Source: Haematococcus lacustris | Lineage: Eukaryota > Chlorophyta > Chlorophyceae > Chlamydomonadales > Haematococcaceae | Direction: 5' to 3' | NCBI GenBank assembly: GCA_030144725.1 | Contig: JASKMD010000012.1 | Span: forward strand, 3,927,848-3,991,847 | DNA: 64,000 nucleotides | Part shown: positions 24,740-35,278 of the stretch, one piece after another | Layout of the letters: each line of letters starts with the position of its first letter | Numbering within the stretch: position 1 is the stretch's first letter | Notes under the pieces: model-generated | Database searches by the model: none | Seen by the model: the letters and a program-made list of their open reading frames with translations, nothing else | What the model was told of the DNA's origin: nothing | Position numbers and translations under genes: made by a program

Positions 24740-26051
24740 CAATACCTGTTCCGGGATTAGTCAGGGCAGCCTTGCAACCCTGTCTCATTCTGCCATTGAC
24801 ACAGCAACAGTGGCAGTCTCGGCCGTGAGGGTGTGCCATGGTGTAATGTACTAGGGAACATGCAAGAAACCCCATGCGAGAACATGGAGGCCTGGTGGGA
24901 TCCTTGATCAACTGCCTGTGAGTGCTGCCTCCACCACACACGTCTCAGTCTGACATTGAAACCTCGCTGCAGGCTTGAGAGCTGCAAGATTCCCTTGGTG
25001 GGCTTTGGGCTATGGGAGCACCTCCACCACCAGGGTTGAGGGAGCACCTCCACCACCAGGGTTGAGGGTGCCAGGGTTGAGGGTGTGACCCACAGTGGTG
25101 GGTGGAGTGGAGCTGTGCCTGATTATCAAAGCGTCGAGGCGTATAGTATTGAGTGCCATCACGCCACCAGTTGAGAGGTCAGGGTAAGGGGTGGGATTTG
25201 TTGCAACCGTGGTGTTCTTGTAAATAGCCGTGGGCATTGTTGTAAAGAACTCGCAGTCCGCCCATGTCGTGTCAGGCACCCATGTGTGACCACACTTCAT
25301 CAACGCACCAGAAAGGGTCAAAGCCCGCTGCTGCTCACTTACTACCAGCGTAGAGCCTAGGTAACAGCCCTGCCTGATACTTTACTGTTTGCCACCATGT
25401 TGTTTCCGAACAACCCAGCACTGCTCCACACCTTTCAAAAGGAACGCTCCAGCGCATGCCCCTAAAACCCGTATAGGCCAACCTGCTGTCGCGCCCGCTT
25501 AGGGCCCACTTCAAGCATGTGAACCATACCACATCCCCGGTGACCTGCAGCTGTGGCTGCCGTGTGGGACTGTGCCCCTATGGCCAATGACCCTATGGCG
25601 GTGAAGCTGTAGCTCAGTGAGATTACCCACAGGCATACCCACAGCGCTGCTCAGCTGCTACCACCCAAGGCAGTGCTGCGGTCATGCATCACCACAGCAT
25701 CAGCAACACGTAGCCATGTTCAAGGCTGAGCGGTCAGTGCCTGCTGCCAGCTACTGCCCACAGCCTCAGTGTGTGCTGCCGTGGCTAGCATGTGGATGTA
25801 CAACTGCTCACAGTCCAGCTGTTGGCCATCCAGGTTAGCGTGTGGCAGTTCAGGTAACACACAAATGTCTCACAACACTGTGTTGCACTGTCTCTATAGA
25901 TGTCAGCCACAGTGGGCAAGGAGGTAGCCTGTAAAGTTTGCATGGATATCACTTCCGCCCCACTCCGGTTGCCGGCGACCTGATGCACCCCCCAGCACTG
26001 CCACTCCGTTTTGATGGTGTTGCTCAATCCCTGTGATGTCCCCAGATAGGA
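24740..26051. other. Mostly unannotated; short 24-bp tandem and protein-like minus-strand ORFs
   Basis: A CACCTCCACCACCAGGGTTG unit is repeated at 25020-25085. Two minus-strand ORFs, 25532-25335 and 25321-25010, have balanced, non-repetitive amino-acid composition (WWQTVKYQAGL; GHTWVPDTTWADCEFF) and are joined by a strong GTAAGTGAG donor at the end of the first. I recognise no family. A 20-nt match to the T2 tail (CAGTGAGATTACCCACAG) sits near 25616. Confidence 0.3.
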
Positions 26052-26276
26052 ACCCTGACCTGACCTGACCTGACCTGACCTGACCTGACCTGACCTGACC
26101 TGACCTGACCTGACCTGACCTGACCTGACCTGACCTGACCTGACCTGACCTGACCTGACCTGACCTGACCTGACCTGACCTGACCTGACCTGACCTGACC
26201 TGACCTGACCTGACCTGACCTGACCTGACCTGACCTGACCTGACCTGACCTGACCTGACCTGACCTGACCTGACCT
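26052..26276. repeat. (TGACC)n pentanucleotide microsatellite
   Basis: About 45 perfect units, followed by GCAG at 26276-26279, a likely intron acceptor of the Fanzor-like pseudogene. On the minus strand it reads as a GGTCA repeat and yields an artefactual SGQVR ORF. Confidence 0.97.
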
Positions 26277-26279
26277 GCA

Positions 26280-27038
26280 GGTGGTGGAGGGCATGTAGTG
26301 GGTGTCCAGGCAGCACTACCACCAGGAGAGGGGGGTGGCGGTGTTCCTGGGAGCGGGCAACTTCAGCCAGGGTGGGTGGAAGGCGGGGGCGGTGCGGGAG
26401 GGGTTTCGCAAGGTAGTGGAGCAGCCAAGCAGGCCCAGCACGTTTGACAGGCCTGACGGGCTGGTGATCATGGATGAGTTCCGTACCAGCCGTGTCAGCT
26501 CGTCCGTGCATGCCCGCCAGCCTTGTGAGCTGCACCTGCCAAATGACCGGCCTAGGCCCGCAGACTGGGTACCCCCAGCAGGCCAGGTCAACCAGCTGCT
26601 GTTGCGCCCAGCCTGGAGCCTGCGGCATGCTAAGGATGTGCGGGCCCTGAAGGGCCTCGGTGCTGCCCATCCCCCCTCCCCCAGTCGAGCAGCCCCCTGC
26701 CCAGGACCCCCCTGCCTGGCCCTCCTTGCCCAGGAGCCACCTGCCCCTGCCCAGCCCCCACCTGGCCCAGTCCCACGACCCCAGGCCCCCCCATGGGGCA
26801 GGTGGCTGGACCGGGACACCAACCCCTGCCTCAACTTCTAGCGCATTGGGGAGAGCATGCAGCGCCCCCTGGAGCTGTGCAGCTGGAAGGACAGGGAGGC
26901 TCTGCCCCCCGTTGGCAAGGAGTACCAGCAGCGCTACATGCGGGTCATTGACCGGCTGCCCAAGGTCAGGCAGAGGTTGCACTGGGCTGCAGAGTACCGA
27001 GCGTGGCATTGATGGTCGGGCCCGCAACAATGCATAGG
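26280..27038 (+). pseudogene. Fanzor-like nuclease, subfamily 2, C-terminal half (broken)
   Basis: The frame gives GVAVFLGAGNFSQGGWKAG, then LVIMDEFRTSRVSS (second RuvC acidic residue), PADWVPPAGQVNQLL, WLDRDTNPCLNF (third RuvC motif), RIGESMQRPLELCSW and a C-terminus ending RGIDGRARNNA. An in-frame TAG near 26296, a TAG after LNF (26840) and a frame change near 27000 show it is dead. This C-terminal layout belongs to a volvocalean family of RuvC nucleases that I equate with eukaryotic TnpB relatives (Fanzor); that equation is from memory of motif layout. The usual zinc-ribbon Cys pair after RTS is replaced (RVSSSVH). Its 3' tail (T2) starts about 100 nt after the stop. Confidence 0.75.
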
Positions 27039-27136
27039 GCCTAGTAGTTTGAGCATGCTCTTAGCCTTCCATAGGAATTAAGCATCTAGCCTTACTAACC
27101 TTAGCATGCTTTTAGCCTTACAAAACCATTAAGCTG

Positions 27137-27320
27137 TTGGTATTGGTGAGATGCCCAGTGGTCGTGGGGTTTGCCCACGAACGTGCCACTGGTGTGGGGT
27201 TTGTATTCATCAAGGGTGCGACCAAGGACGCTTCAACTTGATTGGAGTACCTGAGTGAGATTACCCACAGTCAAACATGTTGTTCCTTGTTGACTGATGT
27301 TAGTTTGTGCTGTCTCTATA
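27137..27320 (+). ncRNA. T2 tail, copy 1: candidate omegaRNA downstream of subfamily 2
   Basis: This segment is conserved with 49906-50086 and, inverted, with 63830-63975. It opens with a two-part hairpin: outer arms CCAGTGG (27155) and CCACTGG, inner arms TCGTGGG and CCCACGA around GTTTG. Conserved single-stranded-looking blocks follow: AGGGTGCGACC, AGGACGCTTCA, GGAGTAC, GAGTGAGATTACC and AACATGTTGTTCC. It begins 99 nt after the nuclease stop in the same orientation, where TnpB/Fanzor elements keep their guide RNA. Conservation and pairing are seen; transcription and function are inferred. Confidence 0.5.
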
Positions 27321-27872
27321 GATAAGGATCACTCTTCAACCTATCAATGACCAACAAATCTTAACGGCGAAGGGCTTGCAATGTGTTGAGGACGTGCTGA
27401 CAATGTGTCAACAGCCCATGCGTATCACATTATCGCCATGATGGCGTCCCCAACAAGCTATGCCATCAGTGCAATCATACTATTAGGCCTGTTGGCTATG
27501 TGACAAAAGGCATGCAAAAGTACAATGTGACAAAAGAAGAGGACTGTCTACAGCAGTATGCGGGCATAGGGTTGCTGCAGCTTCAAGGTGCACTTGCGCT
27601 CGTTGAAGGTTTATATGTAAGTGCCAAGATGGGTCAGTCAGCTTGCTGGGGCCTGCTATCGCTCACTCTGGCTGCATGCACGTGTGTGTTTGGCACCATG
27701 GCTTGCCTTGTGTGCATGGGCGAGATGGCGGCGATCTAGGCAACATGGAATAATGGCTATGGGTCCGCGGGCAGCACATAGCTTAGCAAGAGCGGCCAGG
27801 ACCTTGTGACTTGTGCACCATGCAGGTCATTCAAACATTTGTCGGCCTGGACCTGGCTGGCCCTGACTGGCC

Positions 27873-28754
27873 CTATGCTGGCTGGACATGGTCGGATGCG
27901 GCTTCACTTCCACTCAATGAGGCTGGTCGGGCTCCTCCACAGGCTGCCCGGCTGGCTGGCTGCCGCCCCTCGCTGCTCCTCCCCCCTGGGGGAGTCGCCT
28001 GCCCCTCCGTTCTGGTCGCACCCTTCGCCAGCCACCCAACCGCCTCAGCCCGCTGCTGCTGGTCTGACGAATCAGGACTACCCAGCCCAGGGCCCCGATG
28101 GGAAGACAGCACGGCAGTGGAGGAGGAGCCAGTCACGCTGCTGCTGTCGCGCCGGCTGCCGTGGCCTGAGGCGCGAGGCCAGGGGCCTACCAGGGGGTGG
28201 CTGACATGGCGTCCACTGGTTGAGGTGTGGGCGGCCATCTGCGCAGGGTGGTCCCCCTGGCCCTGACCAGCAGGGGCTGGTGCCTGGGGTGCCCGCCTCT
28301 CCCCGGCCTTTTCGTCTTGCTGGTGAGCTGCCTGCTTTCTGCCCTCCCTTCCCCCCGCGCCCACCCCTGGCGTGGGCAGTGGTGCGCTGTGATGACGAGC
28401 ACTCCGGCGTTCTGCTTGAGTGACAGCTGGGGTGTTGACCTCCACCCATGGGCGGGTGCCCTGGATGGAGGGTGGTGCTGGCCAGGGGTTCTGTGCCGCC
28501 CAAGAGCCTGAGGGTGCAGAACCTCCAAAGTCGCAGCTGGCCTCCGAGGTGCGGTGCTGCTGCACGCCAGCTTTGGGCAGCTTGGCACCCAGATGCTCCC
28601 AGCTGATGCTAGAGGAGGGGGAGAGGGAGGGCAGGGAGCCGGAGGAAGGCCGCCATAGGTGGCGCAACCGCCAGGCGCAAGGCACGGCGAGTGCCAGGAT
28701 GACGAGCAGAGCCACTGCAGTGGAGCGAGGTGTCACATGGGTGGCATGGCACAT
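27873..28754 (-). CDS. Hypothetical protein with one N-terminal membrane segment
   Basis: An uninterrupted ORF of 293 residues. It starts MCHATHVTPRS followed by a hydrophobic helix (TAVALLVILALAVPCAW, residues about 12-28) and Arg residues, which fits a signal anchor. The remainder is Gly/Ser/Pro/Ala/Gln-rich and probably disordered, with no family motif. The opposite strand is also open in GC-rich parts, so coding status is not secure. No splice evidence or homologous motif supports it. Confidence 0.35.
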   Translation of the reverse strand: MCHATHVTPRSTAVALLVILALAVPCAWRLRHLWRPSSGSLPSLSPSSSISWEHLGAKLPKAGVQQHRTSEASCDFGGSAPSGSWAAQNPWPAPPSIQGTRPWVEVNTPAVTQAERRSARHHSAPLPTPGVGAGGREGRKQAAHQQDEKAGERRAPQAPAPAGQGQGDHPAQMAAHTSTSGRHVSHPLVGPWPRASGHGSRRDSSSVTGSSSTAVLSSHRGPGLGSPDSSDQQQRAEAVGWLAKGATRTEGQATPPGGRSSEGRQPASRAACGGARPASLSGSEAASDHVQPA

Positions 28755-28859
28755 CGGAGGAGTAATGCTGCGGACTAAGACAGAATCACTGTTACTAATA
28801 TCACTATCATCATCACGGTTGTTACATTATCATCATGATTGAAGGATTGTGCTGTTTGA

Positions 28860-30827
28860 CTAAACCAGGCGGTGTGGCCTGGCTACTGTGGGCGGCTAGT
28901 GTCAGGAGATAAAATCCTAGCTTCATCGTTACCCCTCCTCCTATTGTACTGTGCATAAATCCGCCATCAATGCTACGAAGCATTGAGTGGCATGGCGCAT
29001 AGGGTCACAACGCCCACAGCAATCTGTTGGCTGCGAGCAGCCATGACGCAATCATGCCATTCAAGGGAAGGAAGGCAGCCTTGAGCCAGGGGCGCACACT
29101 GCTACTTAAAAAGCCTTGTGGCCTCAGGGTCAGGCAACTGCTTGGGGCTAACTCCGAGTGACTTGGCCCTCAGCAGGCAAGGCTACTCAGGGGTACTCAG
29201 TTGCGGACCCACCTGGGAAGAAGATGACGAACAGTATCATGTTCTGGGACATGACAGGGTTGGGGCCGAGCTGCAGGGCTCCACCGGGTGGGCCAAGCCA
29301 TCTGGGGTCTGCAGGCGGTGGCAGGTTCAGGTTCAGGGTCAGAGTCAGGACCAGGGTCAAGACCAGGGTCAGGGTCAAAATCAGGGTCAGAGTCAGGAAC
29401 ATCATGTACGGTCAGGAACATCGAGATGGATAGCCACAGGTAGGCAGGAGACAGGGTGGTATGGTGGTGGTGTTGAGCATTGTGTGCACAGCGAAGTGTC
29501 ACAATGGCCACATCAAGCACACACTCAATGAACACACGATGCGGCCATCAGCAGGTCGTCAGCTACGGGCTGCTTGAGCATCATGCACTATGCGGCAATG
29601 CATCAGGCATTATTGCGCCCACTCCATGCGGGACAGGGCCCCAGCTACAGCTACTGCTGGGCCTTGTGGCCATAGGGCCAGGCACCTGCTTTGAGAACTG
29701 AACCTACACCCAAGTGAGCGATCATGAGGATGGGAGGAGTTGGGGATGGTAGGGATGGGTTGGGAGGGGGCAAGAGGTCGATGGTGCCAAACATGGAGGC
29801 AGGACTGGGAGGTGGTGGGGCTGCTGGAAATAATAGGAAGAGCCTGGCTAGGCCTAGTCATGTGACAGAACTGCGGGCCATACATATTGCTGAGTCTGCA
29901 GCAACGCCATGTTTGGAGAATGCCATGTATTGATGATGGACGATGAATGTGTGCCATACAATTGGTGAAGCGCATACAGGAGATCCCAGCTTGGGTGAGA
30001 AGGGGCTCCCCAATGAGGTGCAGGGATCCTGCTACAAGGTCTTGAAGAGGAAACTACAGGCAGCTGTGTGACCGGCCACCCTAACCCAAGCCTAAGGTGC
30101 CAGTGTGCATTCTGGTTTCTGCAACACAAGATACTTGACTGTGAGAGACATTAGCGATAGCTGTTTGGACATCATTTTGCATTGTTGTTGCACCCAGCTA
30201 GATTGTGACAAGGATCCCGAGACCCTTGGCCTCAGGGCCGGGCACCTGCTCTGAGCTAAACCCAGAACCTCAGAATGAAGCTGTCATGCGGTGCAAAGAA
30301 TCAGCCAATCGCACAGCTTGCGATTACAGGCATGGACAGAAAACTCTGAAGGGGGAGGGGGGATGGATGTGGCTTCCATCAGTTGTGTGGAGTGTCATTG
30401 CGGTCATTTGGCAGCATAGCTGCTTGTGGTGGTGATAATGTGCTGCACATGCCAGGTTCAGTGCATGATTTGCTTCACCTTGGCCAACCTACCGATATCC
30501 CCCACACTGCCCAGCAAGCCGCACCACACATCACAAAGGCTCGTGGGGCAAGCAGAGCGCTCTAGCTGGTCCGCTTGGCAGGAAGTACCAGACCACATGG
30601 CAGCAGCGCTGGCAGCAGCCCCCGGCAGCGTGCAGGCGGGCGGGCTCTGCAGCGCTGGCTGCAGGAATGTGGCCCAGTCCTCCTCACAAAGGCCAGTCAC
30701 TGTGGCAAGGAAACAGGCAGGCAGGTAAGCAGGCTGGGCCAGGCAGATGTGGTCAGCTTTCGTCAGGGAGGCAAGGAGGGGAAGATCAGCTGTGAAATGC
30801 TAGCTTGCCAAACTTGGGCACTGTTAA
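28860..30827. other. No gene recognised; dispersed 45-bp motif and AGGGTC-like tandem
   Basis: A CCTTGTGGCC(TCA)GGGYCAGGCACCTGC-type motif recurs at 29114-29160, 29658-29712 and 30223-30275. At 29323-29400 the sequence is a run of variants of CAGGGTCAG and CAGGACCAG. Short ORFs here are repeat-derived. No splice-consistent gene was found. Confidence 0.4.
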
Positions 30828-30840
30828 GTGTAGAATGGAG

Positions 30841-30879
30841 GAGCTCAAATGGAGGCCCTAGTGAGGGATTAGGGGGCTG
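30841..30879 (+). repeat. T1 tail, terminal 40 bp only (copy F)
   Basis: GCTCAAATGGAGGCCCTAGT followed by GAGGGAT, TAGGGGGCTG reproduces the last 40 bp of the T1 tail and ends at the same GGGGGCTG boundary (30879). The rest of the tail is missing. Confidence 0.6.
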
Positions 30880-31167
30880 TCAAGTGTTGAGTCATGCTAC
30901 CTGGTTGGGTCATGCTACCTGGCATGGGCCACTGTGGCAGGAATGGGGTGTTCTGCAGGCATGTGGCTGCTAACTTTGGTATTGCACTAAGGAAAGCAAT
31001 GCTCGTGCATGGCTTTGTGTCTGGGCTGAGTAGGAGCATTCAGTGACAGGGCCAGCTGGTAGCTGACAAGCTGGCCCAGTGCAAGCTGGCCAAGGGCCCC
31101 ACTTCCAGCACCTGGCAGCAGCCAGCTCAGCCGGCACCTCCCTGGCCAGCAGCGTGACCAGCCAGTG

Positions 31168-31458
31168 CGGGGCCTGATGTGGTGCCCGTTAGTGGCCCCA
31201 CGCAAGCCCCCACAGGCCCCACGTAGCAGCCAGGAGGCCACACCGGCTGCAGCATCAGAGCCAGGGCCAAGCACTCCCCCGCCAGCCAAGCTCAGCAAGC
31301 GCATTGGGGAGAGCAGGTGGCGTCCACTGGAGCTGTGCTGGTGGTCTGACCAGGGAGCTCTGCCAGCCAAGGGCAAGGAGTACCCTGGCCTGGGCTACAA
31401 GCGGCTTCGAGACAAGCCACCCTTGGCCCAGAAGCAGCAGCATGCCGGGGCACAGTGA
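31168..31458 (+). pseudogene. Fanzor-like C-terminal fragment with internal deletion
   Basis: The reading frame GLMWCPLVAPRKPPQAP, a Ser/Pro/Ala-rich linker, PPAKLSKRIGESRW, RPLELCWWSDQGALPAKG, EYPGLGYKRLRD and QKQQ ends at TGA 31456-31458. Compared with 46626-46880, the piece holding WLDRDCNAALNMH is deleted between PPAK and RIGESRW, removing the third RuvC aspartate. It has no upstream nuclease. It is followed directly by a full T1 tail. Confidence 0.75.
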
Positions 31459-31727
31459 TGTGTGCCCCTCTTTGTTGAGCTGTCATCAGCTTACATTAGC
31501 GCATGTTTTGTCATGCCAACTCTACACAATAGCCCTCAGGGGTCAGGCAATGATGTAGGTGGTAGGCACTCATGCACCATGTCCATGTGCACTGGGTATA
31601 CTCCACACAGCCCAATAACACCATTTGAGTCGGGCGACTATTGCCCACTAGTATTCCCGCTAGTGGCTGCTAGTGGCCACTACTGGTCTGGCTTATATGG
31701 AGGCCCTAGTGAGGGACAAGGGGGCTG
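31459..31727 (+). ncRNA. T1 tail, copy B: candidate omegaRNA with its ORF remnant
   Basis: This is the longest tail joined to nuclease coding sequence. It runs from the stop through TGTGCCCCTCTTTGTTGAGC and ATAGCCCTCAGGGGTCAGGC to the palindrome-rich end, CCACTAGTA, CGCTAGTGGCTGC, TAGTGGCCACTA, GGAGGCCCTAGTGAGGG, and stops at GGGGGCTG (31727). Relative to copy A it lacks a 10-bp TGGTCCCTAG unit between two CTAG repeats. The sequence after 31727 is unrelated to that after other copies, as expected for flanking DNA that would supply a guide. Confidence 0.5.
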
Positions 31728-31750
31728 ACTAGTAGCTACCTGGTTGCTGG

Positions 31751-31948
31751 GTGGCCGTGCCACATCGCCCTGGCAAGGACAGGAACTCCTGGGCCAGCAG
31801 CGGCAAGCACAGCTGTGAGCTGAATGCTCCCATGAGGTACGCCCAGGTCTTCAAGCAGCAGTTGGTGGGCAGCAGGGCATCGCAGGTGCGGGTCAACAGG
31901 GCGCCCTCAAACACCAAGCTCGAGCTCAAGGCCCTGGGGCAGAAGTAG
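31751..31948 (+). CDS. Short unrecognised ORF (65 aa)
   Basis: The ORF starts MAVPHRPGKDRNSW and ends LELKALGQK with balanced composition. It could be a 3' exon or part of the DNA into which the T1 element inserted. There is no family match and no clear splice context. Confidence 0.2.
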   Translation: MAVPHRPGKDRNSWASSGKHSCELNAPMRYAQVFKQQLVGSRASQVRVNRAPSNTKLELKALGQK

Positions 31949-32231
31949 CACCGACACGCACACCAGTAGGTGTGTATTGTGTGGAGAGCAACAACGGCGG
32001 CGGTTAAGGAAGGGAGCACTTATGCCAGGCTCTCCTTACCTTACTTGTGAAAGCAGCTCAATTGACCTGAGGGCAGCTGCTACAGAAGAGATGCAGCCCC
32101 CTGGTGCAGGGCCTGCTGAGCCAGTTGCCCCAGTGCAAACCATCCGCTGCACTGCCTCTACTAGAACCCAGCTGCTGGAGCTTGCGGGAATGTAGCAGGC
32201 ACCTGCAGGGGTTGGCAGGCAGGTAACGGGA

Positions 32232-32666
32232 TTAGCTGGGAGGTGGTGGGGAGTTGGCAGGATAAAACATTTGGCCCCTTGTCGTGCGGTGCATGACCAG
32301 CAGGGCCCCTGCACCTGTTGGGTTTTGAAAGCTGAGCTCCTGGCGCATAGCTTGTGTCAAGCTTCCAGTGCAGGCCGATGTTGCGCAAGCTGTCGTTAGG
32401 TTTGCTGCTGGGTTACGCCGTGGGGGGCTGTCCAGCACCTCGCTCGCTATGAACCCGGATATGGTGTCCAGGGTTGCAATCTCTGGGCTGAGGCAGCTCG
32501 AGTCCCCCGGCAGCGTGCAGTTCCCAAGCCACAGCGCAAAGACTGACAAAGGTCCCTGCTTACTGGTGCTATTGTTGTCTAATTGCGCGTCGACTACGTT
32601 GACTGCTTTTATCGCCATCGCCACCAACGCGCAGTACAACAGAATGACACTACGGGACTCCATCAC
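32232..32666 (-). CDS. Hypothetical secreted protein or first exon (144 aa)
   Basis: It begins MMESRSVILLYCALVAMAIK, a good signal peptide ending near VVDA, followed by an Asn/Ser/Thr region with several NxT/S sites and Cys pairs (GNCTLPGDSSC; TTACATSAC). A GTGCAGG donor after FQNPTG could continue it into further exons. Downstream the frame ends with Pro-rich sequence. It is head-to-head with the Fanzor-like gene leader. It resembles algal extracellular glycoproteins in general, not a specific family. Confidence 0.35.
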   Translation of the reverse strand: MMESRSVILLYCALVAMAIKAVNVVDAQLDNNSTSKQGPLSVFALWLGNCTLPGDSSCLSPEIATLDTISGFIASEVLDSPPRRNPAANLTTACATSACTGSLTQAMRQELSFQNPTGAGALLVMHRTTRGQMFYPANSPPPPS

Positions 32667-33904
32667 GGCCTAGGTATAGATGCACCAAACCGCTTAGAAT
32701 CACGAACGGCCATCGCCATCAAGTGGTTACGGCTATTTTTTTAGACAAACAGGAAAAGACCAGGAAAACCGAGAAAACCAGGAAATAAAAAGGGGAAACA
32801 GGACGTCGAAGGCACTTTGCGCCACATTTAGCGAGGGAAATGCAGCGAAACAGACAGCGTAGACGTAATCGTAATGCCTCGGACAGTTAGGTTGACCCGC
32901 CGCCAGAACCAAGAACATGCAGGCCAACGGCGCAGCGCACTGGGCCAACAACCACAATTACACATGGCACGCAAAGAAGTGCAAAATGCACACCTTGATG
33001 AGGGGTGTGTCCGCTGCGGGGTTAGAGGCGGGCGAGGTCGTGCCGTCCGAAGTGGTGGAGGCGCGGCTCTACGACCAACTCGTGCTTTGGGTGGAGGCCT
33101 GCAGCAAGAGGGCGCTGCTCGTCAGCTTGCTGTTGGGCCTCATGGTGCGCGACCCTACCCGCGACGCGACCGCGTACCCGGACCTCCACGCCGAGCTCGA
33201 CGAAATACCTCGCTATCCGCAAGACTGCAACACCGTCGACGACGTGGGTCAGAAGCTGGAGACTAGCTTTGCCAACAGCCTCACCGAGCTGTTCAAGCGC
33301 AGAGTTGGGCAAGCGGTGGCTCTGGCTGGAGCCAGGGTCATCGCTGGCTCACACGAGCACCAGCGCCGCTTTGGGCTGCCCGTGGATGGCAGTCAAGCCT
33401 GGACTGAGCGTCAGCGCAGCTGGGTGGTGCGGAGTGTGCGGGGGAAGGTGGTGACCTGGCTAGAGGGTCAGGGTGAGGTGGTGCCTACTGAGGCCATGCG
33501 GTATGAGGTGGCCAGGCAGCGGAGGTTGCTGGGGGTGGGTCAGGGGGTGGTGGTGGACAAATCCTGGCGGCAGATGAGGGTCAACCGGGGCAGCCTGCTG
33601 CGTCATGCAGTGGACACCAGCAGGCAGCTGGAGGAAGCCCACGTCAGCTGGCAACTGGACTGGGCAGACTGGCAGGCAGCTGGGGGGCAGACCAACTCCA
33701 GGCCCTACCGCCCCCCCTCCCCCTTCGCTATCACACCCAGCTGCAGCTGCAAGGCGCACCACATCAAGCTGGACACCCGGGCCATCTATGGCCTGATGCG
33801 GGCCGCTGGCATGCTGCCAGCGGACATCACCTCCTTGACCAGGTTCAGGAATGGTGTGGCCAGGCCCAGGGACAGTGAGGTGAGTGAGCCTTGAGCTGAC
33901 CAGC

Positions 33905-34035
33905 CTGGCTTGTGGCATATTGTTGCTTGTGGCATATTGCTTGTGGCATGTTGCTTGTGGCATATTGCTTGTGGCATATTGCTTGCGGCATATTGCTTGT
34001 GGCATGTTGCTTGTGGCATGTTGCTTGTGGCAACA
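33905..34035 (+). repeat. ~14-bp TTGCTTGTGGCATA tandem in a Fanzor-like intron
   Basis: About nine copies of TGCTTGTGGCATATT or GCTTGTGGCATGTT occupy most of the intron between 33880 and 34108. Confidence 0.9.
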
Positions 34036-34457
34036 TTGGCTGATGGTGTTTGGGTGGCTCCAAGTGTGTTGAGTCGATTGATGTTGGCTGCAGGTGGCCA
34101 ACCGGTAGATCGCCTTCCTGCCCGACCCATCCATCTGGCCAAACGACGGGCAGACCTTCGCGCAGGTGGTGCACACGGACGGAGTCACGGTCAGCGTGCT
34201 GTTCACGCGCCCCAAGCCAGCAGGGCCGCCCGAACAGCTGCCTCGCATGGGCAAGCAGGAGGGCGCTGTCAACCCGCTGGCGCACCTGGACGCCGACTGG
34301 CTGGGCTGCGACCCGGGAAAGACGAACATGGCGACAGTGGCCCACGAGGAGCGATACCCCTCCGGCGCTGTGGAGTCCGTGTGGCAGCGCAGCCTCACTG
34401 CGGGGCAGTACTACCGGCAGAGCGGCATCACGCAGCACGCCAAGACGTCCAAGGCCT

Positions 34458-34705
34458 CAATTAATTCTCCCGGTAAGTGGCTACCCCATGGGGGTAGCCA
34501 CCGTCACCCCCCACAGGGTAGGTTGCGCCAACCGACCAACCGCTGCCCGCCCAGCTGCTCCTGCGAACGCGGTCTGCGCTGCAACCCACGTATCAAATCT
34601 AATCTCCGTGCTCGCAGCCATGCTTTTCACGGGCATATTTTGCCTGCTCGCTGACCTGGCATCAGCATCGACAGCCGCAGTGACTACCATCGTTGCAGCA
34701 CCAAC
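34458..34705 (+). repeat. Left terminal inverted repeat (248 bp)
   Basis: Inverse complement of 39335-39582. A near-perfect hairpin formed by GTGGCTA and TAGCCAC around CCCCATGGGGG lies about 20 bp from the tip. Confidence 0.9.
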
Positions 34706-35278
34706 AGGAACAGCAGGAACAGCAGCTGGCGAGCAGGAGAAGGAGAGCGTAGTAGGCGCAGAACCTGATCCTGCAACCATAGCACCTCGCACATCAAGCC
34801 TCGCACCCCGCACCTTTCATTTCGGCCCATGTCTAACATGCCCACTACTCGGCTGGTGCTCTGCAGGACAGTAGCGCAAGAGCCAAAAGGTGCAGCCAAG
34901 GGAAGCAGCTAGGCAGCGCAACAAGGAGCAGCAACAAGGAGCAACAAGGAGCAACAAGGAGCATCAGAAGCAGCATCATTGAGCGGCAACATTGAGCCGC
35001 CACCCTTCTCAACCCCTCCACCACCCCCCTCGCCCCACATCCACCCCAGTTTCCCCCGCACACACCCCACCCTGCAGATAGTCAGTGCCTTGCTTTTGCA
35101 GTTGTGTGGTTAACTATGCCTAGACCTTACCACATGCATGAACTTTTTTCCCACAACCACCACACTCACCTTCACTCTCGCCCTCTTCCGCTACAATTCA
35201 ACACCCTCTACCTATCTTGCAGCCTGGAGCAAGCCCTCCCACCCTTCCCCCAAGCACCACCACTACCACCACCTCCCA

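Noticed and set aside
25785..27030. A 375-residue minus-strand ORF with SGQVR repeats
   Set aside because: It reads the (TGACC)n tract and the antisense of the Fanzor-like pseudogene.
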